This document shows, piece after piece, positions 10,228-18,220 of a stretch of 64,000 nt of DNA (position 1 is its first letter; each line of letters opens with the position of its first letter). A model generated the notes under the pieces. It was not told where the DNA came from, did no database searches, and worked only from the letters and a program-made list of their open reading frames with translations. Origin of the DNA: CAYFQV01 sp964654185. GTDB taxonomy: Bacteria > Spirochaetota > Spirochaetia > DSM-27196 > PWMO01. Where the stretch lies: assembly GCA_964654185.1 (NCBI GenBank), contig CAZZIE010000003.1, positions 1 to 64,000 on the forward strand, written 5' to 3'. Both the position numbers and the translations under genes were made by a program.

Positions 10228-11064
10228 ATGGCTACGATCAGCGTCAACGGCATTACCATTCACTACGAGCACAGGCGTGCGCCGACCGGTGCGGATGCGG
10301 CGGTGCCGCCGCGGGGAGAGACGGTCGCCCTGCTGAACGGCGTCATGGCGTCGACGTCGAGCTGGGAGTACTACGCCGGTATCCTGACCGGCGCCGGCTA
10401 CGATGTGCTCATGCACGACTTTCGGGGACAGCTCCTCTCGGAGAAGCCGGAGGGGCCCTGCACCTTCGCTCAGCACCGGGAGGACTTCCTGCAGCTGTGC
10501 CGAGCCCTGGAAATCGGCGCATGCCACCTGGTCGGCACTTCCTACGGCGGCGAGACGGCAATGCGCATTGCCATGGACAGTCCTGACACGGTGAAGTCCC
10601 TCGTCATCATTGATTCGGTCAGCGAGCTGGACTCCCTGGTCGAGCGCTTCGTACAGTCGTGGATTGCCCTTGCCGAGACGGGAGACACCTCCCTGTTTTA
10701 TTCAAACGTCCTGCCCTCCCTCTACTCCCGGAGCTTCCTCCGGGATCAGTCTGCAATGATCGACGGGCGCGCCGAGCGAATGAGGGAGTTGCCTCCCGAT
10801 TACCTCCGCGGTCAGATCGAGCTCTACCGCGCCTTCCTGAAAGACGTCACCATGACCCCGGAGCTTGCGAAGATACAGGCGCCGGCGTTGGTGGTCTGCG
10901 GCGCGGAGGATATCCTGAAGCCGGTGCGCTTCTCGGAGATCATTGCCCGGGAGATACCGACCTCGGAGCTCGTGGTTATTCCCGACTGCGGACACGTGGC
11001 GGTCTTCGAGAAGCCCGAGACTCTGGCTACGCTCATCCTGGGCTTCCTGCAGCGTCACGGGTAG
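10228..11064 (+). CDS. Alpha/beta-fold hydrolase
   Basis: 278-residue soluble hydrolase. The triad is clear: Ser105 in the nucleophile elbow GTSYGG, Asp228 in GAEDILKP and His256 in DCGHVAVF. The N-terminal strand order and HDFRGQ near residue 63 are typical of esterase, lactonase or peroxidase relatives. A 10-residue Ala/Pro/Gly loop (17-30) is a local insertion. No transmembrane segment or signal peptide is seen. The substrate is not predictable. It has its own promoter and is followed 55 bases later by a small conserved-looking gene. Confidence 0.85.
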   Translation: MATISVNGITIHYEHRRAPTGADAAVPPRGETVALLNGVMASTSSWEYYAGILTGAGYDVLMHDFRGQLLSEKPEGPCTFAQHREDFLQLCRALEIGACHLVGTSYGGETAMRIAMDSPDTVKSLVIIDSVSELDSLVERFVQSWIALAETGDTSLFYSNVLPSLYSRSFLRDQSAMIDGRAERMRELPPDYLRGQIELYRAFLKDVTMTPELAKIQAPALVVCGAEDILKPVRFSEIIAREIPTSELVVIPDCGHVAVFEKPETLATLILGFLQRHG

Positions 11065-11119
11065 CGCGACGGGTAGCGCCGGGTTGCACCCCGCCGGATG
11101 CGATACACTGAGGAGTGTC

Positions 11120-11497
11120 ATGAAAGAGTTCGTCGGTGTTCGACAGGAACCGGGCTCCTTTCGCCGTCTTTTCACGGGGAACGGTCTGGATCTCTACGTC
11201 TGGTACGAGGACGACCACGCCACCATCCGAGGCTTCGAGCTGGTATATCCCCTGCGTGGACGTCACAAGTCCATCATCTGGCGGAAGGGCAAGGGCTACC
11301 GACACAGCACCATAGACGATGGAGAGCGCCCGCGGTACAAGCGATCGCCCATCCACACCCCCGACGGTGCCTTCCGCAGCGAGGCGCTAGCCCGGTACTT
11401 CGCAAAGGTAAGCCGGGAGATCCCCGGGGACGTGCGAAGAACCGTATACAAGCAGCTCCTCGCCTTCGAGGAAGAGCGCGTGGATCCCCTGCTGTAG
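11120..11497 (+). CDS. Hypothetical protein, 125 residues
   Basis: Small soluble basic protein (MKEFVGVRQEPGSFRRLF...). The start is fixed by AGGAG at 11111-11115, four bases before ATG 11120; the longer frame upstream overlaps the hydrolase gene. It contains a beta-rich half (LDLYVWYEDDHATIRGFELVY) and a basic helical half (KRSPIHTPDGAFRSEALARYFAKVSREIP). I do not recognise a family. Codon use and the ribosome site support a real gene. Confidence 0.65.
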   Translation: MKEFVGVRQEPGSFRRLFTGNGLDLYVWYEDDHATIRGFELVYPLRGRHKSIIWRKGKGYRHSTIDDGERPRYKRSPIHTPDGAFRSEALARYFAKVSREIPGDVRRTVYKQLLAFEEERVDPLL

Positions 11498-11636
11498 GCC
11501 TCCGCACCGCCGCCCCTGCGACATCCGCCCCGCCTCCCCTGTTACAGGTATTTAAATTATAGTGCACTATGGAGTTTTTCGATTGGCGTTATCGCCGCAG
11601 ATCGAGCTCAGGTGTGGCACGTGTGACATCGACGGG

Positions 11637-11665
11637 TTGCACCGTTGTAAAATGCTTTATATAAA
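11637..11665 (+). promoter_or_regulatory. Sigma-70-type promoter in the region upstream of the betaine-binding gene
   Basis: TTGCAC (11637-11642), a 17-base spacer and TATAAA (11660-11665). It lies in the 451-base gene-free, AT-richer stretch 11498-11948, about 280 bases before the coding start. No ORF or RNA gene is seen in that stretch. Confidence 0.6.
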
Positions 11666-11749
11666 ACACTTATGCGGTGGCCGATGAGCATCCGGGCGCA
11701 GCCTGTAACCATCGTTCCAGATGGATCTTTAGAATCCAATGCATTTCCC

Positions 11750-11778
11750 TTGACTTCTCCGGTCGGGTTCGGTAGCGT
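11750..11778 (+). promoter_or_regulatory. Second candidate promoter upstream of the betaine-binding gene
   Basis: TTGACT (11750-11755), a 17-base spacer and TAGCGT (11773-11778). It would give a leader of about 165 bases. The -10 is a weak match. With the element at 11637-11665 it suggests tandem promoters, as often seen for osmotically regulated genes; the regulation itself is inference. Confidence 0.4.
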
Positions 11779-11948
11779 TTAAGCCGTACAGTTTAGAAGG
11801 TTTCTTTGCCTGGCATCCCACCGCGCCTCCGGCAGCCGCCTGATGGTGCAAATCAGCGAACGATTACGGGAGTGTCGAAATACGGTGGAGAACCGCCGTG
11901 CGGGCGGTGTACGTCCGTGCGTCGACGAATTCCCCAAGGAGGAACGAT

Positions 11949-12863
11949 ATGACTACCCTACGAAGACTCATTGTCTTGGTTGTGGCGCTGGCCCTGGTCG
12001 CCGGCATGGCTTTCGCAGAGGGAAGCCAGGAGAGCGGCTCCGGAGAGCCGGAGATGGAGGAGAAGGGACGCGTCGAGCTCGCCTACGTCGAGTGGGCACG
12101 CGCCGTAGCCGTCACCCACGTTGCGGGTGAGATGCTCGACCGCATGGGTTACGACGTCCGACTCAACAGCGTAGCCAACGCCGCCATGTGGCAGGCCGTC
12201 GCCAGTGGAGATGCGGATGCGCACATGACCGCATGGCTCCCTGCAACTCACGGCATGTTCTACGGACCGGAAGGCGAGTTCACCGACCAGGTCGAGGATC
12301 TCGGCGTGATCTACGAAGGCGCCGGACTCGGACTCGTGGCACCCGCCTACGTGGAAGAGGACAGCATTGAAGACCTGGTCGCCAACCGAGACAAGTACGA
12401 TGGCGAGATCGTCGGCATTGACCCCGGCGCGGGCATGATGCAGCAGCTCGAGCAGGCAATTAACGACGACGTCCTTGGCCTCGGCGCAATGACCCTCCTC
12501 GAGGGAAGCGGCCCGACCATGACCGCCGCTCTTGCGGATGCTATCGACAACCAGCAGCCCGTCGTCGTAACCGGCTGGCGGCCGCACTGGAAGTTCGCCC
12601 GTTGGGACCTGAAGATTCTCGAGCAGTCCAGTGAGGTCTTCGGCGATGCCGAGAACATCCACCTCATTGTGCGTCAGGGTCTGGAGGCGGATCAGCCTGA
12701 GGTGTACAGCTTCTTCGCCGACAGCGACTGGCAGAGCCTGAGCGTCGGCTCCGTCATGGCGGACATTGCCGACGGCATGAGCCCGGAAGAGGCTGCCGCC
12801 GTCTTCGTCGATGAGAATGTCGACATGCTCAACGGCATCCTGCCTTCCGGCATGAGCCTCTAA
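11949..12863 (+). CDS. Glycine-betaine-type ABC transporter substrate-binding protein
   Basis: 304-residue periplasmic binding protein of the OpuAC/ProX class. A signal peptide (LIVLVVALALVAGMAFA) is followed by the acidic mature start EGSQESGSGEPE. Family hallmarks are AVTHVAGEMLDRMGYDV, the aromatic ligand segment MTAWLPATHGMFY (residues about 95-107) and GWRPHWKFARWDLKIL near 215, whose Trp residues usually form the quaternary-amine cage. AAGGAGG precedes ATG 11949. No permease or ATPase gene is adjacent, so it is an orphan in this window. It is closed by a strong terminator. Compatible-solute uptake fits a saline habitat. Confidence 0.88.
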   Translation: MTTLRRLIVLVVALALVAGMAFAEGSQESGSGEPEMEEKGRVELAYVEWARAVAVTHVAGEMLDRMGYDVRLNSVANAAMWQAVASGDADAHMTAWLPATHGMFYGPEGEFTDQVEDLGVIYEGAGLGLVAPAYVEEDSIEDLVANRDKYDGEIVGIDPGAGMMQQLEQAINDDVLGLGAMTLLEGSGPTMTAALADAIDNQQPVVVTGWRPHWKFARWDLKILEQSSEVFGDAENIHLIVRQGLEADQPEVYSFFADSDWQSLSVGSVMADIADGMSPEEAAAVFVDENVDMLNGILPSGMSL

Positions 12864-12942
12864 GAGGTTGAGCTCCCAGAAGGTCGAGCCCCTCAAAGGT
12901 TCATGACCTTTCCTCTGCGCCGCAACATGCGGCGCCGACACG

Positions 12943-12972
12943 ACCGCCCCGGTTACCGGGGCGGTTTTTTTT
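12943..12972 (+). terminator. Rho-independent terminator
   Basis: A 10-bp stem, ACCGCCCCGG (12943-12952) with CCGGGGCGGT (12956-12965), has a TTA loop and eight T residues. It ends the betaine-binding-protein transcript. Confidence 0.92.
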
Positions 12973-13009
12973 GCCTGCACGCCCCCGTCCGCCGCTGCGC
13001 ACAGCCGCG

Positions 13010-13043
13010 CCCCGCCGCACGCCGCGCCCCGCCGCACGCCGCG
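13010..13043. repeat. 17-bp direct repeat, two copies
   Basis: CCCCGCCGCACGCCGCG occurs at 13010-13026 and again at 13027-13043, between the terminator and the encapsulin operon. Confidence 0.75.
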
Positions 13044-13144
13044 CGGGCGGCACGGGCGCACGTTGTCGTCGGCGGTGTCGACAGTGTACCTTGGACGGGC
13101 ACAGCCGCGCGGAAGGGCGCGGACACTCGCGGAAGGAGCAGTGC

Positions 13145-13546
13145 ATGAGTCAGTATCACGAGCCCCCCAATGAAGTACCTGATCACATACGGGACTACAC
13201 GCGGATCCTGGTGAGCCTCAAGGAGGAGATCGAGGCCGTCGACTGGTACAATCAGCGCATCGAGCTGGCCACCAACGACATGGCCCGGCGCATCCTGGAG
13301 CACAACAAAGAGGAAGAGATGGAGCACGCCTGCATGGCCCTGGAGTGGCTCCGGCGCAACATGCCCGGGTGGGATGCGGCCATGCGCACCTACCTCTTCA
13401 CGGAGAAAGACATCCTTGAGCTGGAGGAAGAGGCTGAGGGCGATGCCGACGCGCCTGCCTCCGCGTCCGGCAAAGGAATGACCTCGGGCGATCTGGGCAT
13501 TCGACGCCCCAACCCGGTCCCCCGTGATGAAGGAGGCCCCAGATGA
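13145..13546 (+). CDS. Encapsulated ferritin (EncFtn) cargo protein with targeting tail
   Basis: 133-residue ferroxidase of the encapsulated-ferritin family, which oxidises Fe(II) at a dimer-interface centre and works inside an encapsulin shell. The signature EEIEAVDWYNQR (residues 27-38) and HNKEEEMEHACMALEWLRRN (54-73) hold the expected metal ligands. By comparison with the Rhodospirillum enzyme these are Glu28, Glu58 and His61. After an Ala/Ser-rich linker the C-terminus has SGDLGIRRP (114-122), which looks like the short shell-docking peptide of encapsulin cargos. AAGGAGC precedes ATG 13145. The stop overlaps the shell gene start by four bases. Confidence 0.92.
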   Translation: MSQYHEPPNEVPDHIRDYTRILVSLKEEIEAVDWYNQRIELATNDMARRILEHNKEEEMEHACMALEWLRRNMPGWDAAMRTYLFTEKDILELEEEAEGDADAPASASGKGMTSGDLGIRRPNPVPRDEGGPR

Positions 13547-14337
13547 ACCGATTTCGACGTGAGCTCGCCCCCATTACCACCCAGGCGTGGAACGAGATCG
13601 AATCCCAGGCGCGGCGCTTCCTGGTGAACACCATGTCGCTCCGCCGCGTGGTGGACGTGAGCGGCCCCCATGGGCCTGCCTTCGGCGCGGTGCCGAAGGG
13701 CCGTCTGGTCGTTCCGGAGGATCAGCCGGATTCCACTGCACAGGTCGGCGTGAATCGGGTACAGCCCCTTATCGAGGTGCGGGTTCCCTTCGAGCTGAAC
13801 CTCTGGGAGCTGGACAACATGGAGCGCGGTGCATCCGACATTGACCTGAGCCCCCTGGAGACCGCGTGCTGGGATCTGGTGCGCTTCGAGGAGGAGACCG
13901 TCTTCAACGGCTTCGGGCACGCCGACCTTGAGTCGCTGGTGGAGCTCGCCGGACAGCAGGCGGTATCCTTCGGCGGCGACATGGTGAACTTCCTGGAAGC
14001 GGTGGCCCAGGCATCCACCCAGCTCCACAAGTCCATGGTGGAGGGCCCCTACGCACTGGTGGTGCCCGAATCGGTGTGGCGCTACCTCTCGAGCATGATC
14101 GACGGCCGGCCGCTGCGGCGCCACGTGGAGTACCTTCTGGACGGACCGGTGATCTTCTCTCCCTTCATTCCGCAGGCCATGCTCGTTTCCACCCGCGGCG
14201 GTGACCTGGAGCTGGTACTGGGTCAGGACGTGAGTGTGGGCTTTGAGAACGCCACCACCCAGACGGTGAAGCTCTACCTTACCGAGTCCTTCACCTTCCA
14301 GGTTCACGATCCGAACGTCATGGTCTTCATCCGCTGA
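13543..14337 (+). CDS. Family 1 encapsulin shell protein
   Basis: 264-residue HK97-fold shell subunit (linocin M18 family) expected to assemble into a roughly 60-mer nanocompartment. Recognisable stretches are the start MNRFRRELAPITTQAWNEIE, RRVVDVSGPHGPAFGAVPKG (residues about 36-55), PFELNLWELDN near 86 and the C-terminal DVSVGFENATTQTVKLYLTESF. Length is typical. ATG 13543 follows AAGGAGG and overlaps the cargo gene as ATGA, so cargo and shell are translationally coupled. With the ferritin cargo this is an iron-storage encapsulin operon. Confidence 0.95.
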   Translation: MNRFRRELAPITTQAWNEIESQARRFLVNTMSLRRVVDVSGPHGPAFGAVPKGRLVVPEDQPDSTAQVGVNRVQPLIEVRVPFELNLWELDNMERGASDIDLSPLETACWDLVRFEEETVFNGFGHADLESLVELAGQQAVSFGGDMVNFLEAVAQASTQLHKSMVEGPYALVVPESVWRYLSSMIDGRPLRRHVEYLLDGPVIFSPFIPQAMLVSTRGGDLELVLGQDVSVGFENATTQTVKLYLTESFTFQVHDPNVMVFIR

Positions 14338-14410
14338 CATACGACGTACCGGGGCGGTGACACCCGCAGCGGTGCCGGGCCGGCTGATGCACGGGACCAG
14401 CCCGGTGCAC

Positions 14411-14416
14411 TATAGT
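14411..14416 (+). promoter_or_regulatory. Candidate -10 element immediately before the antiporter start
   Basis: TATAGT ends seven bases before ATG 14424, so initiation would fall at or next to the start codon. The -35 match (ATGCAC at 14387-14392, 18-base spacer) is weak. Confidence 0.35.
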
Positions 14417-14423
14417 AGCCTCC

Positions 14424-15686
14424 ATGGAGTCGGATATCGTTTCGACACTCCTGGAGGCATTCGTCTCCCTGAGAGATCTCCTCAACGAGCACGCACTCTT
14501 CGGCGTGGGCATTCTCCTGGTGATCGGCTACGGCCTCGGGAAGCTCGCGGCGACGGTGCGTCTCCCGGAGATAACCGGATTCATCATTGCCGGGATCATC
14601 ATGGGGGAGTCGGTAACGGGAATCATTCCCCGCCACATGGGAGAGGATCTCAAGCTCGTTACGGAGGTCGCCCTCGGGCTGATCGCCATTACGATCGGCG
14701 GTGAGTTCTACGCTGCCAAGCTCCGCCGCCTGGGCAAGGCCATTGTCATAATCACCCTGGTGCAGATCCTGGCGACCTTCGTGGCGGTGTCACTCGCCCT
14801 GGTTCTCTTCCGGCTCGAGCTTCCCTTCGCGCTTCTCATGGGCGCCATTGCCTCGGCAACGGCTCCGGCGGCAACCGTCGCGATCGTTCAGAGCCTGCGG
14901 GCGCAGGGCAAGTTCATCGACTACCTCTACGGTGTCGTGGCACTCGACGACGCCGGCGCGGTGATCCTCTTCGGCGTCACCTTCGCCGTCGTGTCGGGAC
15001 TCATTGGTTCGGTGGAAGCTCACGGAGCGGCTCTGGTCTACCACGCCTTCGCCGAGGTGTTTCTGTCGGTGGTCGTCGGCGTCGTGGTGGGCGTCCTCAT
15101 TCATCTCTTCGTCCGGAAGAAGGCCAACCCCAACGAGGTTCTCATTCTCACCCTGGGGATGCTCTTCATATCAACAGCCGTAGCCATCGTTTTCAATCTC
15201 TCCCCTCTTCTCACCAACATGGCGGCAGGGACCGCCATCATTAACCTCTCCCCGCGGAACCACCGGATCTTCCGGACCCTGGAGCCCTTCACCCCGCCGG
15301 TGTACGCGCTCTTCTTCGTCATAGCAGGGACGGAGCTGCGGCCGGCGGTGCTCATGCAGGGGCAGATTCTGCTCCTCGGCGCCGTGTATATTCTGGCGCG
15401 CGCCGTCGGGAAGTACGGAGGCGTCTATCTGGGGGCGTCCATGAGCGGGGTCGAGCGGCCCATTCGCAACAATCTGGGCATCTGTATGCTCCCGCAGGCG
15501 GGCGTGGCAATCGGCCTGGTCCTGGTGATTCAGGCCTCTCCGATCACGAGAGGCCTGCCCCCGGAGTCGCTGCAGATCGTCGAGACCATGGTCAACATCA
15601 TCCTCTTCAGCGTCTTCGTGAACGAGATCGTCGGGCCGCCCCTGTCCAAGGCGGCGATCATCCGCGGCAACATGATGGAGGCGTAA
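14424..15686 (+). CDS. CPA2-type cation/proton antiporter (KefB/NapA-like)
   Basis: 420-residue integral membrane protein with about 12 hydrophobic helices. Features of the monovalent cation:proton antiporter 2 family are visible: LPEITGFIIAGIIMGE near residue 48, the core-helix stretch GAIASATAPAATVAIV near 138 and ALDDAGAVILFGV near 173, where paired acidic residues normally bind the ion. Length is that of the transmembrane domain alone, with no fused TrkA-N domain. No ribosome site is seen before ATG 14424. The stop overlaps the next gene by one base (TAATG), so that EIIA-type protein is a likely partner or regulator. Sodium or potassium export is inferred. Confidence 0.85.
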   Translation: MESDIVSTLLEAFVSLRDLLNEHALFGVGILLVIGYGLGKLAATVRLPEITGFIIAGIIMGESVTGIIPRHMGEDLKLVTEVALGLIAITIGGEFYAAKLRRLGKAIVIITLVQILATFVAVSLALVLFRLELPFALLMGAIASATAPAATVAIVQSLRAQGKFIDYLYGVVALDDAGAVILFGVTFAVVSGLIGSVEAHGAALVYHAFAEVFLSVVVGVVVGVLIHLFVRKKANPNEVLILTLGMLFISTAVAIVFNLSPLLTNMAAGTAIINLSPRNHRIFRTLEPFTPPVYALFFVIAGTELRPAVLMQGQILLLGAVYILARAVGKYGGVYLGASMSGVERPIRNNLGICMLPQAGVAIGLVLVIQASPITRGLPPESLQIVETMVNIILFSVFVNEIVGPPLSKAAIIRGNMMEA

Positions 15687-16510
15687 TGGAAATCTACGAA
15701 ATCCTGGACAAGCGCTGCTGCACTGTGGAGCTTAGCGGACGCACCAAGGATGACGCACTCCACAGCCTGGCAAACCTGGCGGTCAAGAGTGACCGCGCGG
15801 CCGACCTTGATCCCGCCATGATCTACGAACGCCTTGCCGAGCGGGAGTCCCAGGGTTCCACCGGCTTCGGCAACGAGTTTGCCATTCCCCATGCGCGGAT
15901 CCCCGGTATGAGCGAGTTCCTGCTCTTCATTGCAGTCGCTCCGAAGGGCATGGACTTCGATGCCCTGGACCGCAAGCGCGTGAAGCTCTTCTTCGTGATC
16001 CTGGGTCCCCCCGAGGAGGTCACGGAGCACCTGAAGATCCTCGCCTCGGTCTCCCGCGCCGTCGCCCACACCAACCTGAAGACCGAATTGCTGCGGAGCC
16101 CCTCGGTAACCGCACTGTACGAGGCGTTCCTGCGCAACATAGAGTCCGGCGGCCGGGAGCGAACCGAGCAGCGCACCATGCAGCTGCTCGTCCTCAACCT
16201 CTACGACGAGGACCTTCTCTACGCCGTCCTGGAGATCTTCATTGAGGAGGGCGTCGAGGGCGCCACCATCCTCGACTCCGCCGGCATGGGCCAGTACATC
16301 TCGAACGTGCCCCTCTTTGCCGACTTCATCGGCTTCATGCGCCAGAACAAGCACCAGAGCAAGACCATCCTGACCCTGGTGCCGCAGGAGCACACCCAGG
16401 ACCTGATCACTCGCATTGAGGAGGTAAGCGGCGACCTGGACAAGAAGCAGGGCGCCATGATCATGGTTCTGGACGTGAACTACCTCAAGGGCAGCATGAA
16501 GATGATCTGA
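15686..16510 (+). CDS. PTS EIIA (type 2/Ntr-like) domain fused to a PII-like C-terminal domain
   Basis: 274-residue cytosolic protein. Residues about 5-150 match the mannitol/fructose/nitrogen EIIA family, with the phosphorylatable histidine in NEFAIPHARIP (His69). After about residue 160 comes a second alpha/beta domain (TMQLLVLNLYDEDLLYAVLEIFIEEGVEGATILDS...), which looks like a ferredoxin-like PII/CutA-type regulatory fold; that reading is inference. No PTS sugar permease is nearby. It starts one base inside the antiporter stop codon, pointing to a regulatory subunit that controls ion transport, perhaps by phosphorylation state or a small ligand. Confidence 0.78.
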   Translation: MEIYEILDKRCCTVELSGRTKDDALHSLANLAVKSDRAADLDPAMIYERLAERESQGSTGFGNEFAIPHARIPGMSEFLLFIAVAPKGMDFDALDRKRVKLFFVILGPPEEVTEHLKILASVSRAVAHTNLKTELLRSPSVTALYEAFLRNIESGGRERTEQRTMQLLVLNLYDEDLLYAVLEIFIEEGVEGATILDSAGMGQYISNVPLFADFIGFMRQNKHQSKTILTLVPQEHTQDLITRIEEVSGDLDKKQGAMIMVLDVNYLKGSMKMI

Positions 16511-16522
16511 CGGGGGCGCGGC

Positions 16523-16552
16523 TTGCACGCGCGAGAAGCGAGATAGTATACT
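16523..16552 (+). promoter_or_regulatory. Sigma-70-type promoter for the 138-residue exported protein
   Basis: TTGCAC (16523-16528), an 18-base spacer and TATACT (16547-16552) lie 27 bases before the ATG at 16580. This is one of the best promoter matches in the window. Confidence 0.65.
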
Positions 16553-16579
16553 CCGACTAGATATCTGGACAGGAGGCAC

Positions 16580-16996
16580 ATGTTGAAATCGCGAATCGCC
16601 CTGCTGTTAGTTCTCCTTGCCCTCGTCGCCGGTCTTGCGGCGGCTCAACAAGCAGAGGATCTCATCGACAATCCGTCGAGCATGTTTGTGCGCACCATCT
16701 TTCTGGATACCGTCTACACCCACAAACTCGGATTCAAGGTTACCTACACCGCAAATGACTACTCGAGGCAGGAGTTGTACCTGCCCCAGGGGTGGTTTAC
16801 TCGCGCCGGCTCCCAGGGGCAACTGGTGAATACCTACTCCGAAGCAGCGCCTTACATGGACGTCTTCTACGATAACGGGGAGTTCTCCCACGTGCGCCTG
16901 TACGTGCCGGTCGACCGCAACCACCTTGCCTGGGAAACGCTCCAAGAAGAAGGAGTAGAGGACAACTTCAACGTCGAGACGGTAACGCTGGACTAG
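16580..16996 (+). CDS. Small exported protein of unknown function
   Basis: 138 residues with a clear Sec signal peptide (MLKSRIALLLVLLALVAGLAAA then QQAEDL). The mature part is a compact beta-rich domain with many Tyr residues (HKLGFKVTYTANDYSRQELYLPQGWF...). I do not recognise a family; similar signal-bearing small proteins are common in spirochaetes, which is an impression and not a match. AGGAGGCAC precedes ATG 16580. It has its own promoter and is followed closely by the DHH phosphoesterase gene. Confidence 0.72.
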   Translation: MLKSRIALLLVLLALVAGLAAAQQAEDLIDNPSSMFVRTIFLDTVYTHKLGFKVTYTANDYSRQELYLPQGWFTRAGSQGQLVNTYSEAAPYMDVFYDNGEFSHVRLYVPVDRNHLAWETLQEEGVEDNFNVETVTLD

Positions 16997-17017
16997 CAGA
17001 AAGCAGGCTCATCCCCA

Positions 17018-18091
17018 ATGCCTTCTCCCCATCCCGATGCGGCCGGGCAGAATGTGGAGAGTGCCGCAGCAGCGGGCACTCACCCGACGAGATCTCACCC
17101 GTCATCCAGGCTCCCGGACCCGGGCCGAAAGCTTCTGGACTTCCTGGCTGAACACGACACCTACTACCTGGTTGGACACATTGAGCCCGACGGCGATTGT
17201 CTGGCCTCGAGTCTTGCCCTTGGAAGCTATCTTGAGCGCACCGGAAAGCGGGTCAAGCACTTCAACGAAGGACCCTTCTTTCGGCCCGAGGTGAAGCGAT
17301 TCGAGGATCGCTTTCGGACGAATCTGAGCAAGGATGAGGTCCTCGCGGATGAGAATCCCGCAGCCGTCATTCTGGACTGCTCGACCCCCGAACGCGTTGG
17401 AAACCTCGGCGCCGCGCTGCGAGATCTCCCGGCCGCAGTAATCGATCACCACTCCGCCGGGGAACCCTACGGCGACGTGACATACATCGTTCCGACCGCG
17501 CCGGCAACGAGCCTGCTGGTTCAGAAGACAATCGAATCGGCCGGTGCATCGCCGACCACGGAGGAAGCGGAGTACATCCTCTTCGCTCTCTCCACCGACA
17601 CGGGGTTCTTCCGCCACCTCGACGTGGGCTCGGGCGAGGCCTTTGAAGCGACGGGCCGCCTGGTTACGGCCGGGGCATCGCCCAAGAAGGTCTTTGAGAT
17701 GATCTACGGCGGCAAGAGCCTTGCCTCCCGGAAGCTCATGGCGCGCCTCATGATGCGCGTGGAGACACTCCACGAAGGGCGCTACATGGTCACTTACGAA
17801 ACCGCCCGGGACACCGCGGAGTTCGGCCGCGAGAATCGCGACTCCGACACGCTCTACCAGCTTCTCATGGGAACGCGCGGCTGCGAAGTAGTCGCGCTGC
17901 TCCGGGAAGAGACCAGTACCTCCTGCACGGGCAGTCTGAGATCGAGTAACGATGTCGATGTCGGCCTCATTGCGAAGCGCTTCGGCGGCGGTGGTCACAA
18001 GCGTGCCGCAGGTTTCCTGGTCGAGCGCCCATGGCAGACCGTCATGGAGGAGTTGAAAACCATCCTTCATGACGTGCACGCCTCCCGCTAA
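17018..18091 (+). CDS. DHH/DHHA1 phosphoesterase (NrnA-like oligoribonuclease/pAp or cyclic-dinucleotide phosphatase)
   Basis: 357-residue manganese phosphoesterase. DHH-domain motifs are GHIEPDGDCLASSLALG (about 53-69), VILDCSTPERVG (about 117-128) and VIDHHSAG (about 140-147). The C-terminal DHHA1 domain ends with FGGGGHKRAAGF near 328. Such enzymes degrade nanoRNA, pAp or linear cyclic-dinucleotide products; which of these applies cannot be read from sequence. The first 35 residues are a low-complexity extension, and translation might begin later. The gene starts 21 bases after the preceding small gene. Confidence 0.88.
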   Translation: MPSPHPDAAGQNVESAAAAGTHPTRSHPSSRLPDPGRKLLDFLAEHDTYYLVGHIEPDGDCLASSLALGSYLERTGKRVKHFNEGPFFRPEVKRFEDRFRTNLSKDEVLADENPAAVILDCSTPERVGNLGAALRDLPAAVIDHHSAGEPYGDVTYIVPTAPATSLLVQKTIESAGASPTTEEAEYILFALSTDTGFFRHLDVGSGEAFEATGRLVTAGASPKKVFEMIYGGKSLASRKLMARLMMRVETLHEGRYMVTYETARDTAEFGRENRDSDTLYQLLMGTRGCEVVALLREETSTSCTGSLRSSNDVDVGLIAKRFGGGGHKRAAGFLVERPWQTVMEELKTILHDVHASR

Positions 18092-18220
18092 GTAGTTCGC
18101 CGCCCTTTGTAACCAAACGTAACAGTGGACGGCGCCACGGCATCCTCTCTCTACAAGCCCGCACTGCTTCCGGCACGTCCGTTGCTCCTCTCCCCCCGCT
18201 CATGACACGAGGGGGGTGCG

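Noticed and set aside
9883..10527. 214-codon minus-strand frame containing the YjfB-like sequence
   Set aside because: Only the last 69 codons have family features, and a near-perfect ribosome site fixes the start at 10092; the rest is antisense to the hydrolase.
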